Below, piece by piece: positions 1-9,010 of a stretch of 26,594 nucleotides of DNA; position 1 is the first letter of the stretch, and each line of letters begins with the position of its first letter. A program made the position numbers and the translations under genes. This DNA comes from Hemicentrotus pulcherrimus (lineage: Eukaryota > Echinodermata > Echinoidea > Camarodonta > Strongylocentrotidae). The DNA lies in assembly GCA_003118195.1 (NCBI GenBank), contig BEXV01001163.1, positions 63,689 to 90,282 on the forward strand. Reading direction: 5' to 3'. The notes below the pieces were generated by a model. It searched no databases, was not told where the DNA came from, and saw only the letters and a program-made list of their open reading frames with translations.

Positions 1-216
1 TACTACTGTACGGACGTAGGCCTTATATGAAATTTATCAAAATTTACCGGGAGCACCGGTAAATTTTTAGATTCAATTTATCTCGAAAGCAGAAGTGTTT
101 TAGACGCTAAATGTTTTACTTCTTATAATACATCAACAGGGGCGTCCAAATATATCACAATTGTAAAGAATCCCTATCCACCCAATTTTCAAAATATCCC
201 AAAACTTTGTATTACC
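1..216 (-). repeat. Dispersed repeat family R1, copy A (runs off the window start)
   Basis: The reverse complement of this stretch aligns along its whole length with 16581-16801 on the plus strand. Shared landmarks in order are a GTAATACAAAGTTTTG start, ATGATATATTTGGA-type sequence, GCCCCTGT, AAAACACTTCTGCTTT, CGGTGCTCCCG, AATTTTGATAAATTTCA and CGTACA. Substitutions and small indels are scattered, so the copies have diverged. No protein frame is preserved. The right boundary is near 216, where similarity stops after GTATTAC. The left end is cut by the window edge. The class (DNA element, LTR fragment or Helitron-like) cannot be told from these two copies. Confidence 0.75.
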
Positions 217-959
217 TTTAAGGAACACTTTAATAGGGGTTGGATCCATGCTCAAAATAATGAACTCAACTATCAATAAAATATTGTACCACTACTTTGG
301 AGTGTATTCCATTATAATGTGGAGTGAATTCAATACCAAAAACAGCGATCCTTATACAAAATTACTCCAAAACCATTGGATAGTCTTTCACTCATCTGTA
401 GAGTAAAGCCTAGCACACACAGTACAATCTGACTGCGATGAGGCTTTGGAGGAAGTTGTAATAGCATTATGTATGTTCATTTAGATACGTTAAATCTTAA
501 TAATTGAAGTTTTGAAAAATCATGTAAATCGGATATTTGTTGGAGGAAAGGCAGTAATTGTAGTGTTGTCGGATTCTTTTTCTCGCAATCTCCTACGATT
601 TGAAGCCGATTTGGCTTTTCCTCTGTCTGAAAAACTAAGGCAAAATAACAACAACAACAAAAAAATTCCTGCCCGCTTCCTTCTTGGCCACCAGCTCCCT
701 TCTTGTTTACTATTTACTATTCAGAAGAAAAAAAACCCAGAAAACATGAAGAAAAAAAAAAGCCTGTGATAGATATTTTGTTTAAATAGCTTATTAAGTG
801 AATCAAATCATATGACATGTGTTGTCATACATTGCATCAGTATACTTACATAGCATAATATCTGTAAAAACATAGGCTTGACCAGCTATCCATCTTGGAG
901 AAAAAAATTGCAACAAAAAAAAGCAATAGTAATGCCTTGACTCCAAACGGAACACCTTA
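217..959. other. No gene seen; A-rich noncoding stretch
   Basis: Open frames here are short and of ordinary random composition. An 85-codon frame at 512-769 begins at TTG and includes an ACAACA/AAAA-rich low-complexity part encoding asparagine and lysine runs. It has no recognisable domain. Several A-runs (around 728-766 and 899-922) are present. On the minus strand this would be downstream of the exon at 1068-1292. Confidence 0.6.
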
Positions 960-971
960 TTTATTTTTATT
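960..971 (-). terminator. Candidate polyadenylation signals for the minus-strand exon
   Basis: TTTATT occurs at 960-965 and again at 966-971 on the plus strand, giving two AATAAA hexamers on the minus strand about 100 bases beyond the stop codon at 1068. Such spacing would give a short 3' UTR. AATAAA is common by chance in AT-rich DNA, so the support comes only from position relative to the candidate terminal exon. Confidence 0.35.
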
Positions 972-1067
972 CTTTTTTTTTGGTCTAATTTGGCCTTATG
1001 TTCACCAAAATTTCAGTTTAATAGTGGCACTACTATCTTTTTGCAGAACCCCAATCAGGAAGGACTT

Positions 1068-1292
1068 TTAGTGTGCTTTGGGCCTAAGAAGGGATAATAC
1101 CTTTGGCGGTTCAGCAATGTTTATAGTTCCAGCTGCTTCCTGCTGCTCTCTAAGACTCTTCTCCTTACATCGTGCGCATGCGCGTGAGTAGGTGTAGACA
1201 GCGTAAAGTGAGATGAGGAAGAGGGCTCCCCCGATACCGCATGCGATACCGAGTATGATGGTCGTAGACAACATTTTTCTCCCGGGGTCGAT
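1068..1292 (-). CDS. Terminal exon of a putative single-pass membrane protein (partial)
   Basis: Read on the minus strand, a pyrimidine-rich tract ending TTTCTCAATAG (a good splice acceptor, AG at 1294-1293) is followed by an open frame of 74 codons ending in TAA at 1070-1068. The frame opens IDPGRK and then has an ATG at 1274, so either translation enters from an upstream exon (entry in phase 0) or the ATG is the start. Residues 11-34 counted from the exon start form a strongly hydrophobic, glycine-containing helix (TIILGIACGIGGALFLISLY). This is followed by a short tail with two cysteines (RACARCKEK), a charged stretch (SLREQQEAAG) and a C-terminal LLRPKAH. The layout fits a type I membrane protein with a tail of about 35 residues, the ectodomain being encoded upstream. 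The frame has more GC than its flanks. I do not recognise the family. The overlapping frame at 1121-1306 is treated as a shadow because it lacks a membrane segment and crosses the acceptor. An alternative is a chance hydrophobic frame. Confidence 0.5.
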   Translation of the reverse strand: MDPGRKMLSTTIILGIACGIGGALFLISLYAVYTYSRACARCKEKSLREQQEAAGTINIAEPPKVLSLLRPKAH

Positions 1293-2029
1293 CTATTGAG
1301 AAACATTTGATGAAAGAGAGAAAGTAAATGTAAATGAAATTGTTAATATTTAATAAAATGGTACGGCAACAAGTTTAACTCTAAAGCAAGAAATGGGGCA
1401 GTAAACCCTTTTTTCGGGGGGGGGGGTTATATTTGTATTAAGTTTGGAATAAATAAATGACAACTGCACAGAATAAAGGTGTTATACTGCACTGAATTTG
1501 AGGGGTATTACACTTCCCGTCAGCATAAACAACCGGCGCGGTTATGACTCGTCCTACCTAAACAAACATCGATGGTGACCATCATAACAACAAATATAAT
1601 ATAATATAAAAATGTGCCACCTTGACGCGCTGCTAAATAGGCGGACGGGCACATTATCGCGAAGGGATGGGGGTGACGCCTTTTAACCCAAATGTTAATT
1701 CAGGTTCTTAATTTCACACCCCTCAGCGAAACTAGTTAAAACTTATAGGTATAGTTATGCAAAGCGACTACTGGGCCATTTCGTAGTCCGAATACGATAT
1801 TTGGGTTCCTCGCTACACTAATATGAGCATATTTTAGCACATCGCATAATGAATTTGACTTGAAAGTTGAATTCCCGGAGGCTCCCCNCCCACCCCGTAC
1901 GCCTACGCCGCAAGATTTTCTTTTGTTTGAAGAATCTACAGACAGTGCTTGTGAGCACTTTTAAAGACAGATTAAATGTCAACTACAATCCAAAGATTAA
2001 GTGTTTGTTCACTCAGAGTTTGTTTTATA
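1293..2029. other. No gene seen; presumed intron or intergenic
   Basis: If the exon at 1068-1292 is real, this is its upstream intron. It holds a G run at 1416-1426, a short moderately GC-rich stretch around 1500-1700 with no convincing exon, and an ambiguous base at 1888 in a C-rich run. No candidate upstream coding exon with a phase-0 donor was identified. Confidence 0.5.
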
Positions 2030-2163
2030 ATTTGATATTACAGTGATAAATCATATCTAATTATCAATAATTTTTACAAGAAATCATCGGATTCATCCTA
2101 ATCCGATGATTTCTTGTAAGAATTATTGATAATTAGATATGATTTATCACTGTAATATCAAAT
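2030..2163. repeat. Near-perfect 64-bp-arm inverted repeat with a 6-base loop
   Basis: Bases 2030-2093 are the reverse complement of 2100-2163, separated only by CATCCT (2094-2099). Pairing each base by hand gives a single non-Watson-Crick position, T at 2073 against G at 2120, which would be a G-U wobble in RNA. The arms begin ATTTGATATTACAGTG and end ATCATCGGATT. No target-site duplication is visible: the left flank ends TTTTATA and the right flank begins GCAACTG. It may be a miniature foldback element, an inverted duplication made by template switching, a hairpin-RNA precursor, or an assembly or cloning artefact. Confidence 0.95.
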
Positions 2164-2939
2164 GCAACTGTAGTAATGTTAGCATTTTATCCGACACTTA
2201 ACTGGTGATGTCATTCCACGATAAATCAGACGACATATGTTCATGATTTTGTTTAGTCTTGTCGATAACGTTTATGAGACAAATTTTGAATGCTCCCTTA
2301 CAGATGATATTTCTGAATTATGAGGGTCGCTATTCAATAAATCTCTTTCAGCACATGAACTATAAAGAATTATGAGTGATATGTTTCAGTATGATTGTGA
2401 AAAAGCTGATCCATGTTAATGGTTAATCCACTCTCCAATCCGCTCTCTCATTCTTCCGTTTTCTTCCTTTCTTTCAACTCTTCTCTTTCTTTGCCAATTT
2501 TAAACACCATTTTCCCGTCGTAAATAGATTTCATCACGCCAAACGCCGATTATGGAGTCACTTGGGAAATATAAGGAAAGAAATATCCGGCTGGCCTGTA
2601 CACGTTGTAGAAGAAGAGACGATTTCGAATGACAACGTTATAAAAAAATCTTTCAGAAACACCTTATAAACGACAATATCTAATAAATTGAATTTTCGGA
2701 TCACCATTTTTTCCCCGAAGAGGATAAGAATACGGATACGAGTCAAACACATTAAACGACATCATTTTATATTGAGTACAGAGAACTCCTCGTAAGTACC
2801 TTGACTTGAAAAAACATATGTTATACTTTCAGTTTGAACATATTTGACATTATAATATGTAGTGCATCATTCAAAGCGGTATTTTTTTTTTCGTGTCAAT
2901 TTCTTCTAGAATTTTCTTTCAGAAAGGCAACAATCTTTT
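2164..2939. other. No gene seen
   Basis: The sequence is AT-rich. A 64-codon minus-strand frame (2558-2752) has no recognisable domain and no convincing pair of splice sites; an acceptor-like CGTGTACAG lies near 2598, but every frame after it closes without a plausible donor. I treat it as noncoding. Confidence 0.5.
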
Positions 2940-2940
2940 C

Positions 2941-3200
2941 GCCCCCCCCCCCATTTAACTCTCTCTCTTTCTCTCTGGCTCTCATTATACTTTCTATCCT
3001 TCACTATGTATCTGTACTCATCAATTTACTTACAGTCTGTTTCCGTGTATTTGCCCCTATCGCTTTTTTTTTCTTTTTCTGTGTCGTTGACGTCACTCCG
3101 TGCTCATTCTCTCCTTTCCCTCCCTTCATTCTCTCTCTCTCTCTCTCTCCATCTCTCTCTCTCTCTTCATCTCTGTCTCTGTGTCTCTATTTCTCCCTCA
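2941..3200 (+). repeat. Pyrimidine-rich low-complexity tract with (CT)n microsatellite
   Basis: A C run at about 2942-2951 is followed by interrupted CT repeats, densest at about 3129-3190 (CTCTCTCTCT separated by CAT and GT interruptions). The absence of A on this strand removes stop codons and creates a 190-codon open frame (2834-3406) rich in Ser, Leu and Phe. That frame is an artefact of composition. Confidence 0.9.
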
Positions 3201-3811
3201 AAAATAAGTGTTTATCTTGTAATGTCATTCTAAATCTCTTTCACACGAACGTCTGCCAATCAAACTGTCCGATTCGAGTCCCTATTTACAAAATTACATT
3301 TGCGAGCCGTCTTCATCCAGGTATCACACCTATAGTCTCACGAACTAATATATCCGTTGGTTTCATACCTGGCTACACGCTGACCCGACACTCGTGCCAA
3401 GGATAAATCAGCTTGACTTGAATACTAATTTGCTAATGGCTTCTCTTGGACAAGACTCGACATACATACTCTAGACACTTCTTCCGATGTTTATTTCTAT
3501 GGCAGGCCGATATTTATTCCATGGATCTTTTTATTTCATATACATTTCGAGTTCAGGACTTTAGCCCATTCATACGTTTATTCTCGACAATTTCATTCAC
3601 TCAAACAGGAATGTTTAACATTTAAATTAGCTTTATCTCCTGTACCTCTTTTGTATATTAATTTGTTTCACCTTCTGCGGATGTTTACGAAAACTAGCTT
3701 ACTATGTCTACCAATTTCTTATCCTATTTCAGTTTATATTTCTTAATTTTGTTATGATTTTAATACTTTTAAGGTCAATGACAGCATTTAAAAAGAATTA
3801 AAAACCACATG
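3201..3811. other. No gene seen
   Basis: This is noncoding, AT-rich, with CT-rich sequence on both sides. Only short scattered pyrimidine runs and a small 8-base inverted repeat (CCAGGTAT near 3317, ATACCTGG near 3366) were seen. Confidence 0.5.
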
Positions 3812-3870
3812 ATCTCTGTATCTCTCTCTCTCTCTCTCCCTTTCTCTCTCTCTGTATCTCTCTCTATGTT
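3812..3870 (+). repeat. (CT)n microsatellite
   Basis: CT repeats interrupted by GTAT and CCC run through 3812-3870. This is a second pyrimidine tract about 620 bases after the larger one and on the same strand. Confidence 0.9.
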
Positions 3871-4508
3871 CTTACCTCACAATGTATAATACTTGATTAT
3901 TCATTATGTTTTTGAAACCGTTCGTATAGTAACCTTGTCTAGTCTTATTTCGCTGAATCCAAATTTATATTCCCATTGAACCCGTAAACTACACCATGCC
4001 AAAATACCCCCTGGGTGCAGCGAACCTAAATCCCTTCGCTGATAGTTGAAGGTGAATTATAAACATTTTCCGTATAATATCGACATTTAGCAAACTACAT
4101 CGCTGTTATTTCACTACCTTTCCAACGCTGAAAGCTAAGGAGTTTATTACAAATACTGCTAACAAATTTGGACCCAAAAAAGTTTGCAGAAATTCAAAAT
4201 GGAATGATTTTAGTACATACTTCATGATTATACTTGAGACGGAAACGGAAAAATGTACTGTTGTATTGAATTATGGTAAGAGGTATTACCAGTTGTATAA
4301 CAAAGTCACGAAGAACATTTGTAATCACGGCGGAGGGGAAAAAAAGAGGAGACGTGTTTTTATCTTTGATCGAATTTTAGGGAATCAATTACACGTGGCA
4401 TTTCGAAGGAGCTTTCTAAGTAGTGCGGGCGTTTGTTTAGCTTGTGGCGCAATGGGTAATGGCATGAATCGATTCTAAAGTAACGTCTGTGTATTGACAT
4501 CAACTTAC
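3871..4508. other. No gene seen; possible intron next to the candidate exon
   Basis: Frames here are short. At 4445-4466 there is TGGCGCAATGGGTAATGG, which fits the pol III A-box consensus of tRNA genes, but no B box follows at the right distance and no cloverleaf can be drawn. I do not call a tRNA. Confidence 0.45.
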
Positions 4509-4617
4509 CAGGAGGTAGCAAAGGGATGCTGACATCCTCTCTGTCCGAAAATTCAGATATGTTTTTGCCCAAATTCGAGATTTTCTTCTGTTTCTTGTTG
4601 AATATTTTTGTTAGATC
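4509..4617 (-). CDS. Weak candidate internal exon, family unknown
   Basis: On the minus strand an open frame ends in ...VSIPLLPPG directly before GTAAGT (intron GT at 4508-4507), a consensus donor. Upstream the frame is open back to a TGA at about 4644. A possible acceptor is CGAAAG at 4623-4618, giving a 109-base exon; its pyrimidine tract is poor, so the 5' end is uncertain. The peptide is Lys/Asn-rich at first (KIFNKKQKKISNLGKN) and then acidic (SEFSDREDVS). The exon ends in phase 1, while the membrane exon at 1292 needs phase 0, so they cannot be spliced directly; an intermediate exon would be required, or they belong to different transcripts. A chance donor next to a chance frame is quite possible. 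Confidence 0.2.
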
Positions 4618-4644
4618 CTTTCGACAAAGTTTAGTCACACCAGA

Positions 4645-5927
4645 AAATCAACTACCCCAAATCAGCAGCTGATTGGGACTGAGCATTTTTTTAAACTGTT
4701 TTATTCGTTTAATTTTTCATTATGTTTCCAGAATCACTATAATAATACTTTGTTGTTTTCGCTCAGATCGTGCCCCCTTTTTTTTGTCATATAAAGATTA
4801 CCTTTCATAAAGCTCAGCTATATGTATAAAGCTATCATGCAATTTATTTGTTACGGTACGTTTCGTACTTCTTTAACTCCTATTTTGCTTTGTTTTTTTC
4901 TTTTCCTTTCTTCGTCTCCTCTTCTTTTTATCCTTATATCATTTTGGTGCATTCTTCTATTCAAGGCGAATTCGATAAAAGCTTATGCCTTGAGGAAGTG
5001 TCCCGTCTTCCTTCTGTGAAATCTGTAACTCTACTCTTTCATTAAAATTTATTAGGACATTTTTTGTGTGTGCAAATGTATTATTTGAGCAATATGATAA
5101 TATGAAAAAGGAATTGCAAGAAAATAAATATTACTTTAAAATAAACTGTTTTTTTTTTTAATGCATTGAATATATGTACACAATTCCTCTTCCTCTCATT
5201 TGTGAGTAGAATGTACTGATCATTGTAAGTAGTCACGTGTAATACTCATGTTTGCAAGCATCAACCTGTCACTTGATCCAGGCCGTATAGTCCCGCTTGT
5301 GCTTAGCTGTCAACCCGATCCTCACCCCTGAGATTCAATACTACACTCAAATTACCATTACGAAAGAAGAGAGCGGAAAATGGCGTCCCAACACTAGATT
5401 AAACCAACCACTCTACATGTACTTTACATATTATGGGAATGGCACGGACAGACTTATATCTATCTGTATCATCTACATATGTAAAACATGACAAATGACG
5501 TGGGCAATAGACTTCCTTCTTTTTCGTTCAGTAGCGAAATATCCATGTGTCTTGGTAAATGTTTGTTTTTGAATGAAAGAAAGAGGAATCGTTGATTTAT
5601 TTCATGATTTTACCGCACGTTTAATGGCATTTCTACATGAATTTTACGTACAACCTATACATGGGAATAGACTTTATTTTATCATAAGTGTATTTTGGCA
5701 ATTGATGTTTTAATAATTAAAACATGATAAAAGAAAAATGAAGTAAGGTCTATTCAATTGTAAAAAGTGGGGCGTGGTAAAAGAACCAAATGATTTTTTG
5801 TTACTGAATTAGATGTGTCTTTGGCAAATTATTTTACAATAAAAGAAAGGAGATAACCAGATCTATTCATATATTCCTGCCCTATAGGCACTGATTAATA
5901 TGTCTTGAAATTTGATGTACATGTAGT
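4645..5927. other. No gene seen
   Basis: AT-rich sequence with T-runs (around 4781, 5150) and short hydrophobic frames at 4822-5045 that come from a T/C-rich tract. The 64-codon frame at 5297-5491 has no recognisable domain. No repeat homologous to the other families in the window was seen. Confidence 0.5.
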
Positions 5928-6119
5928 TTAAAGCCCGTCATTACTACTGGGCCAGAAGGGATTAGACCACACCGAGGTCACTGACAGGTAGCTATCTCAT
6001 TAACTCAGCTCTCAACTAACATAAGAAAAAGAGGATCACGGGGGACCAACAGGCACCGATTTGAGAAGTTCTCTATATAGAGGGGGGAAGTAGTTACAAG
6101 TAGGACAGTGGGGCTTTAA
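5928..6119 (-). mobile_element. TTAA-flanked miniature element, family M1, copy 1
   Basis: TTAA at 5928-5931 and 6116-6119 bracket a 184-bp unit whose ends are AGCCC and GGGCT. Its reverse complement aligns from end to end with 21856-22042, which is also bracketed by TTAA. Best-conserved internal stretches are TACTTGTA, AATCGGTG, TTGGTCCCCC, ATCCTCTTTTTCTTATGTTA and GAGAGCTGAGTT. The size, lack of coding capacity and identical flanking tetramer in both copies fit a nonautonomous DNA element with TTAA target-site preference, as in piggyBac-type elements. The terminal inverted repeat is short, so superfamily assignment is inference. Confidence 0.7.
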
Positions 6120-7659
6120 TACGGATATTTTTTTTCAATCAATATTGAACATTCCGGAAGCTGGAGTTAATGCAGGATTGTAAAGCAAAGTGGAAAAACG
6201 TCCCCAATCCAGCCCCGTTCATTGCTTATCCACTTTAAACTACAGATGTGCAAATACTTGCTTAGAATTCTCTGTTTGCCCTCTTCAAATTAAAGGTGAG
6301 AGGAAAGAAACTACTCGAGTGATATCGAGAAGGGCTTTCTTGTGAGCTATACTTCTTAGACCACATTTCAACGTCGGTACATATCCGGAAAACTTCGAAA
6401 AACTTCGGGAAAATAATGATGCGGCTTTATCTATTTCAAGAAATTGTCATGTGAAAGTTATATCATATGACAAATCATTCAAGGGCTTTTGAAAAATGAA
6501 AACCAATATAGTTTTCATCCACATCAGCCCAAATGGGGTCATGTGGTTTTTAAGGGGTGTACGAATGGTCGGTAAATGAGGCAAACTATTACAATTCTAT
6601 ATACATTGTACATTTGTTTGTGAGGGGCAGCTGCAATAAAGAAAAAAAAAGGGAGAGAGTTATCGTTAACAATAAGATATGCAGAAATATCTCCAGTCCC
6701 TGGATGAAGAAAAACACGGTTAGAAACAAGGAAATAAAGGAACAGTATTCTAATCATGTATAGCCATGAATCATAAAACCAGAAATTCTTATTCCCATCT
6801 CTATTCAAGTATTCATAAGATACTGTATTTGGAGCAAGATTACTCTTTTACACCGGGGAGTATATGAATATATTGTAAAATATCTATTTTGGTTTTTGTA
6901 TTAGAGAAAGGAGAAAAATAATCTTTATGATCGAAAAGGGAGAAATCAATTATAAGGTTGGTAGGTCGTAGAGAAAAAAAAATTTAATTGAAAAAAGTAA
7001 GCATAAATATAAGAAGATAAATAATGGGAACAAAAGAAAAAATGAGAGTGATAAGGGTAGAAAGAGACAGACATAAGGAGACATAAACAGATAACTTGAA
7101 ATGGGGGAGATTGTTAATGTAGACATGTAAACGGAACAACCAACCATATCTAAAGGTTATACCTTTCAAAGATGATTGGTGTAAATTGACATACAATGTG
7201 AAACACTATTTTAGTTTGATGCTGGGTGAGGTTGAGAAGGTTTTAAAATAATGTTAAAGCACATGGACTATTCCATACCCCAACACCCTACCCACATCGT
7301 TCTGTGAAAATTGAGGCACTCTTGCTCGAATTTTCACTGAGATATTTGGCACACGCATTATTTTGAATGTATAGCAATACTTATGAATTCTTTATTAATT
7401 TCACGTCCAAGACACAGGTCTCCCGATCATTGACACGACTTACTTTTAATGTAAAAGGATTATATCAATTATATTGAAAACGAACGCCATTATTGTGATA
7501 TTTTCGTGTGAATGAAAGCAGAACAAGTTAGACCAATGAGCAAAGAGTTATGAATGTTTGATATATGAGAAAGCTAAAATAAAGTGAATAGCAATTTGGT
7601 CAGTGGATTATGACGTAGTCACGGACAATTAATGCGCTCCATGTAAAATTTATTCAAAT
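6120..7659. other. No gene seen
   Basis: Two overlapping antiparallel frames around 6539-6808 and pyrimidine-driven frames on the minus strand at 6950-7196 (purine-rich on the plus strand) have no recognisable domains. No splice-bounded exon, RNA gene or strong repeat was identified. Confidence 0.5.
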
Positions 7660-7850
7660 GTATAAATCTTGTTATATATTGAATTGTATTGATTTTTTAA
7701 TTCATGTTTTCTTTGTATGTTTGATGTTTTTGTTTGTATCATGTGGAGGGCTCCTTTGTAAAGCAGTTTCTTTAACTGAATCGGACTACCCTCCACTGTT
7801 TTATCAATTGTAATGGAAAACACGTGAATAAATATATAAATTAATAACTT
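7660..7850 (+). mobile_element. Probable 3' end of a non-LTR retrotransposon (LINE-like tail)
   Basis: A T/G-rich stretch (7691-7740) leads into GTGGAGGGCTCC (7743-7754), then AAGCAGTTTCTTTAACTGAAT, then GGACTACCCTCCAC (7783-7796). The outer GTGGAGGG and CCCTCCAC form an 8-bp hairpin enclosing a second AGCAGTT/AACTG hairpin. After it come AATAAATATATAAATTAATAA-like short repeats (7826-7848). A hairpin followed by a short-repeat tail is the usual design of LINE 3' ends, and the GGAGGGCTCC...GACTACCCTCC signature matches my memory of retrotransposon tails in marine invertebrates. No reverse transcriptase frame is present, so this is a 5'-truncated fragment. The left boundary is a guess. Confidence 0.45.
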
Positions 7851-8339
7851 TTTAAGTTTAACTTTTCAGTCAAAAATGCTTCCACCGGTCAGTCTCTCTT
7901 TTTTTTCCTTTCTGGTTTTTGTGAAAGAAGTTGTCTATTATATTCATTTATTTTCTCTTCCTTGTGCACCGTAGCCATTAAACGACTTAATTTGATTACG
8001 ATTATTCAACAGCTGGTCTCTCCTTTAACCTTGCATTTCCTCGATGATAGAAATTAATTGTGTCAGACAATCTGAACTTGGCAAATAATGTCAGGCAATC
8101 ATTTTTAGCAATGTGTTTGACAAAAATGAAACAATTCAATTTCCCTAATCAGATAAGGACCAAATGAACTTGTGCAGTCAGTTAGGCCTAATTATTCCAG
8201 AAGGAGTTTTCTAACCTGGCAATATTCATATTTCCTGAAGTCCAATCTCGAAGAGTTAATCTTTCTCTACTTTAACTTCCTCTTTCTTGACCACATTTCT
8301 ATTTTGCAATCCTGTTCTTAGCAAATAATTGAAGCAGGT
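7851..8339. other. No gene seen
   Basis: AT-rich noncoding sequence with no long frames. A short phrase GGCAAATAATGTCAGGCAATCA around 8081-8102 partly repeats nearby words but forms no clear element. Confidence 0.5.
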
Positions 8340-8340
8340 T

Positions 8341-8375
8341 ATATAAAAAGCTTCATCTCACTCGCTTCGGGCAGA
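8341..8375 (+). promoter_or_regulatory. Possible TATA-type core promoter
   Basis: TATATAAAAAG (from 8341) is a near-ideal TATA box. About 20-30 bases downstream lie CATCTCACTC and GGGCAGAACC, either of which could hold an initiator. The following 130 bases are less AT-biased than the surroundings and include an ATG at 8467 heading a short frame. No expressed exon is proven. TATA-like strings arise easily in AT-rich DNA. Confidence 0.2.
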
Positions 8376-8600
8376 ACCACTCTCCAATGCAAGCACTGTC
8401 GTTAACACAGATTGAAGGCGACTGTCTCAGTTCTAGACTTCTTTGCTTTGATAAGAACAGATTCAGATGTCTTCAGGTTCAAGAATGAAGACGAAGTCCA
8501 ATAGATTCTTTATTTTAAATGAGTAATAATCATGTAAAATCAATAAGAGTTGATTGTTTGATGAGATGTTTTCAAAGAAAAATTAAAATTATAGTCAATA

Positions 8601-9000
8601 AAATGATACATATTAAAATAAAAGAGAGCTATAGAGGGTGTTTGTGGGTGTGTGTCTGTTTTTGTGAGTGCGCGTATTGGTGTGTGTGCGTTGTGGTAGG
8701 TATATGTTTGTGGGCGTGCGTAGGTATGTGTGTCTGTGTGTGCGTGCGATAGAGAGCATTAAATGATACGTGTTAAAATAACAGAGAGAGGGTGTGTAGG
8801 TTGCGTGTGCAAATAATAAAAGTGGGTTCTTGTATAGCGCTCATGTCTGTCAGATTTGACCCTCCTGGCGCTCCCGATTATTACCCTGGCTTTAGCACGG
8901 CTGCCATACGGCGCTCTAGCATATGTGTGAGTGCGCGTATTTGTGTGCGTGATTTGTAGTGCGTATACGTGTGTGCTGTGTGCGTGAGAGCTAGAGAGAG
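8601..9000 (+). repeat. Duplicated GT-rich unit, second copy interrupted
   Basis: The phrase starting AAATGATACATATTAAAATA at 8601 recurs as AAATGATACGTGTTAAAATA at 8761. Both are followed by a GA-rich bridge and GT-rich sequence. The phrase TGAGTGCGCGTATT occurs in copy 1 near 8665 and in copy 2 near 8928, but in copy 2 it is separated from its left part by about 110 bases of unrelated sequence (8811-8920). This is a tandem duplication of about 160 bp followed by an insertion in the second copy. The GT microsatellite is densest at 8637-8751. Confidence 0.75.
8811..8920 (+). mobile_element. Dispersed short repeat inserted in the GT-rich duplication
   Basis: The insert begins AAATAATAAAAGTGGGTTCTTG, continues TATAGCGCTCATGTC, GGCGCTCCCGATTATTACCC, TGGCTTTAGCACGGC, and ends GGCGCTCTAGC. 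This GC-richer block differs sharply from the GT repeat on both sides. The 'TATAGCGC ... GGCGCT ... ATTATTACCC' series matches my memory of a short dispersed repeat common in sea urchin and other marine invertebrate genomes. Family name and class are not assignable here. Confidence 0.45.
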
Positions 9001-9010
9001 AAAAAAAAGA

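Noticed and set aside
1121..1306. Second minus-strand frame overlapping the membrane exon
   Set aside because: It crosses the splice acceptor, lacks a membrane segment and reads as a His/Ala/Ser-rich shadow of the better frame.
2834..3406. 190-codon plus-strand open frame, the longest in the window
   Set aside because: Its length comes from CT-rich low-complexity sequence that cannot encode stops; it starts at TTG and has no domain outside Ser/Leu/Phe runs.
4445..4490. tRNA gene suggested by TGGCGCAATGGGTAATGG
   Set aside because: Only the A box matches; no B box or cloverleaf follows.
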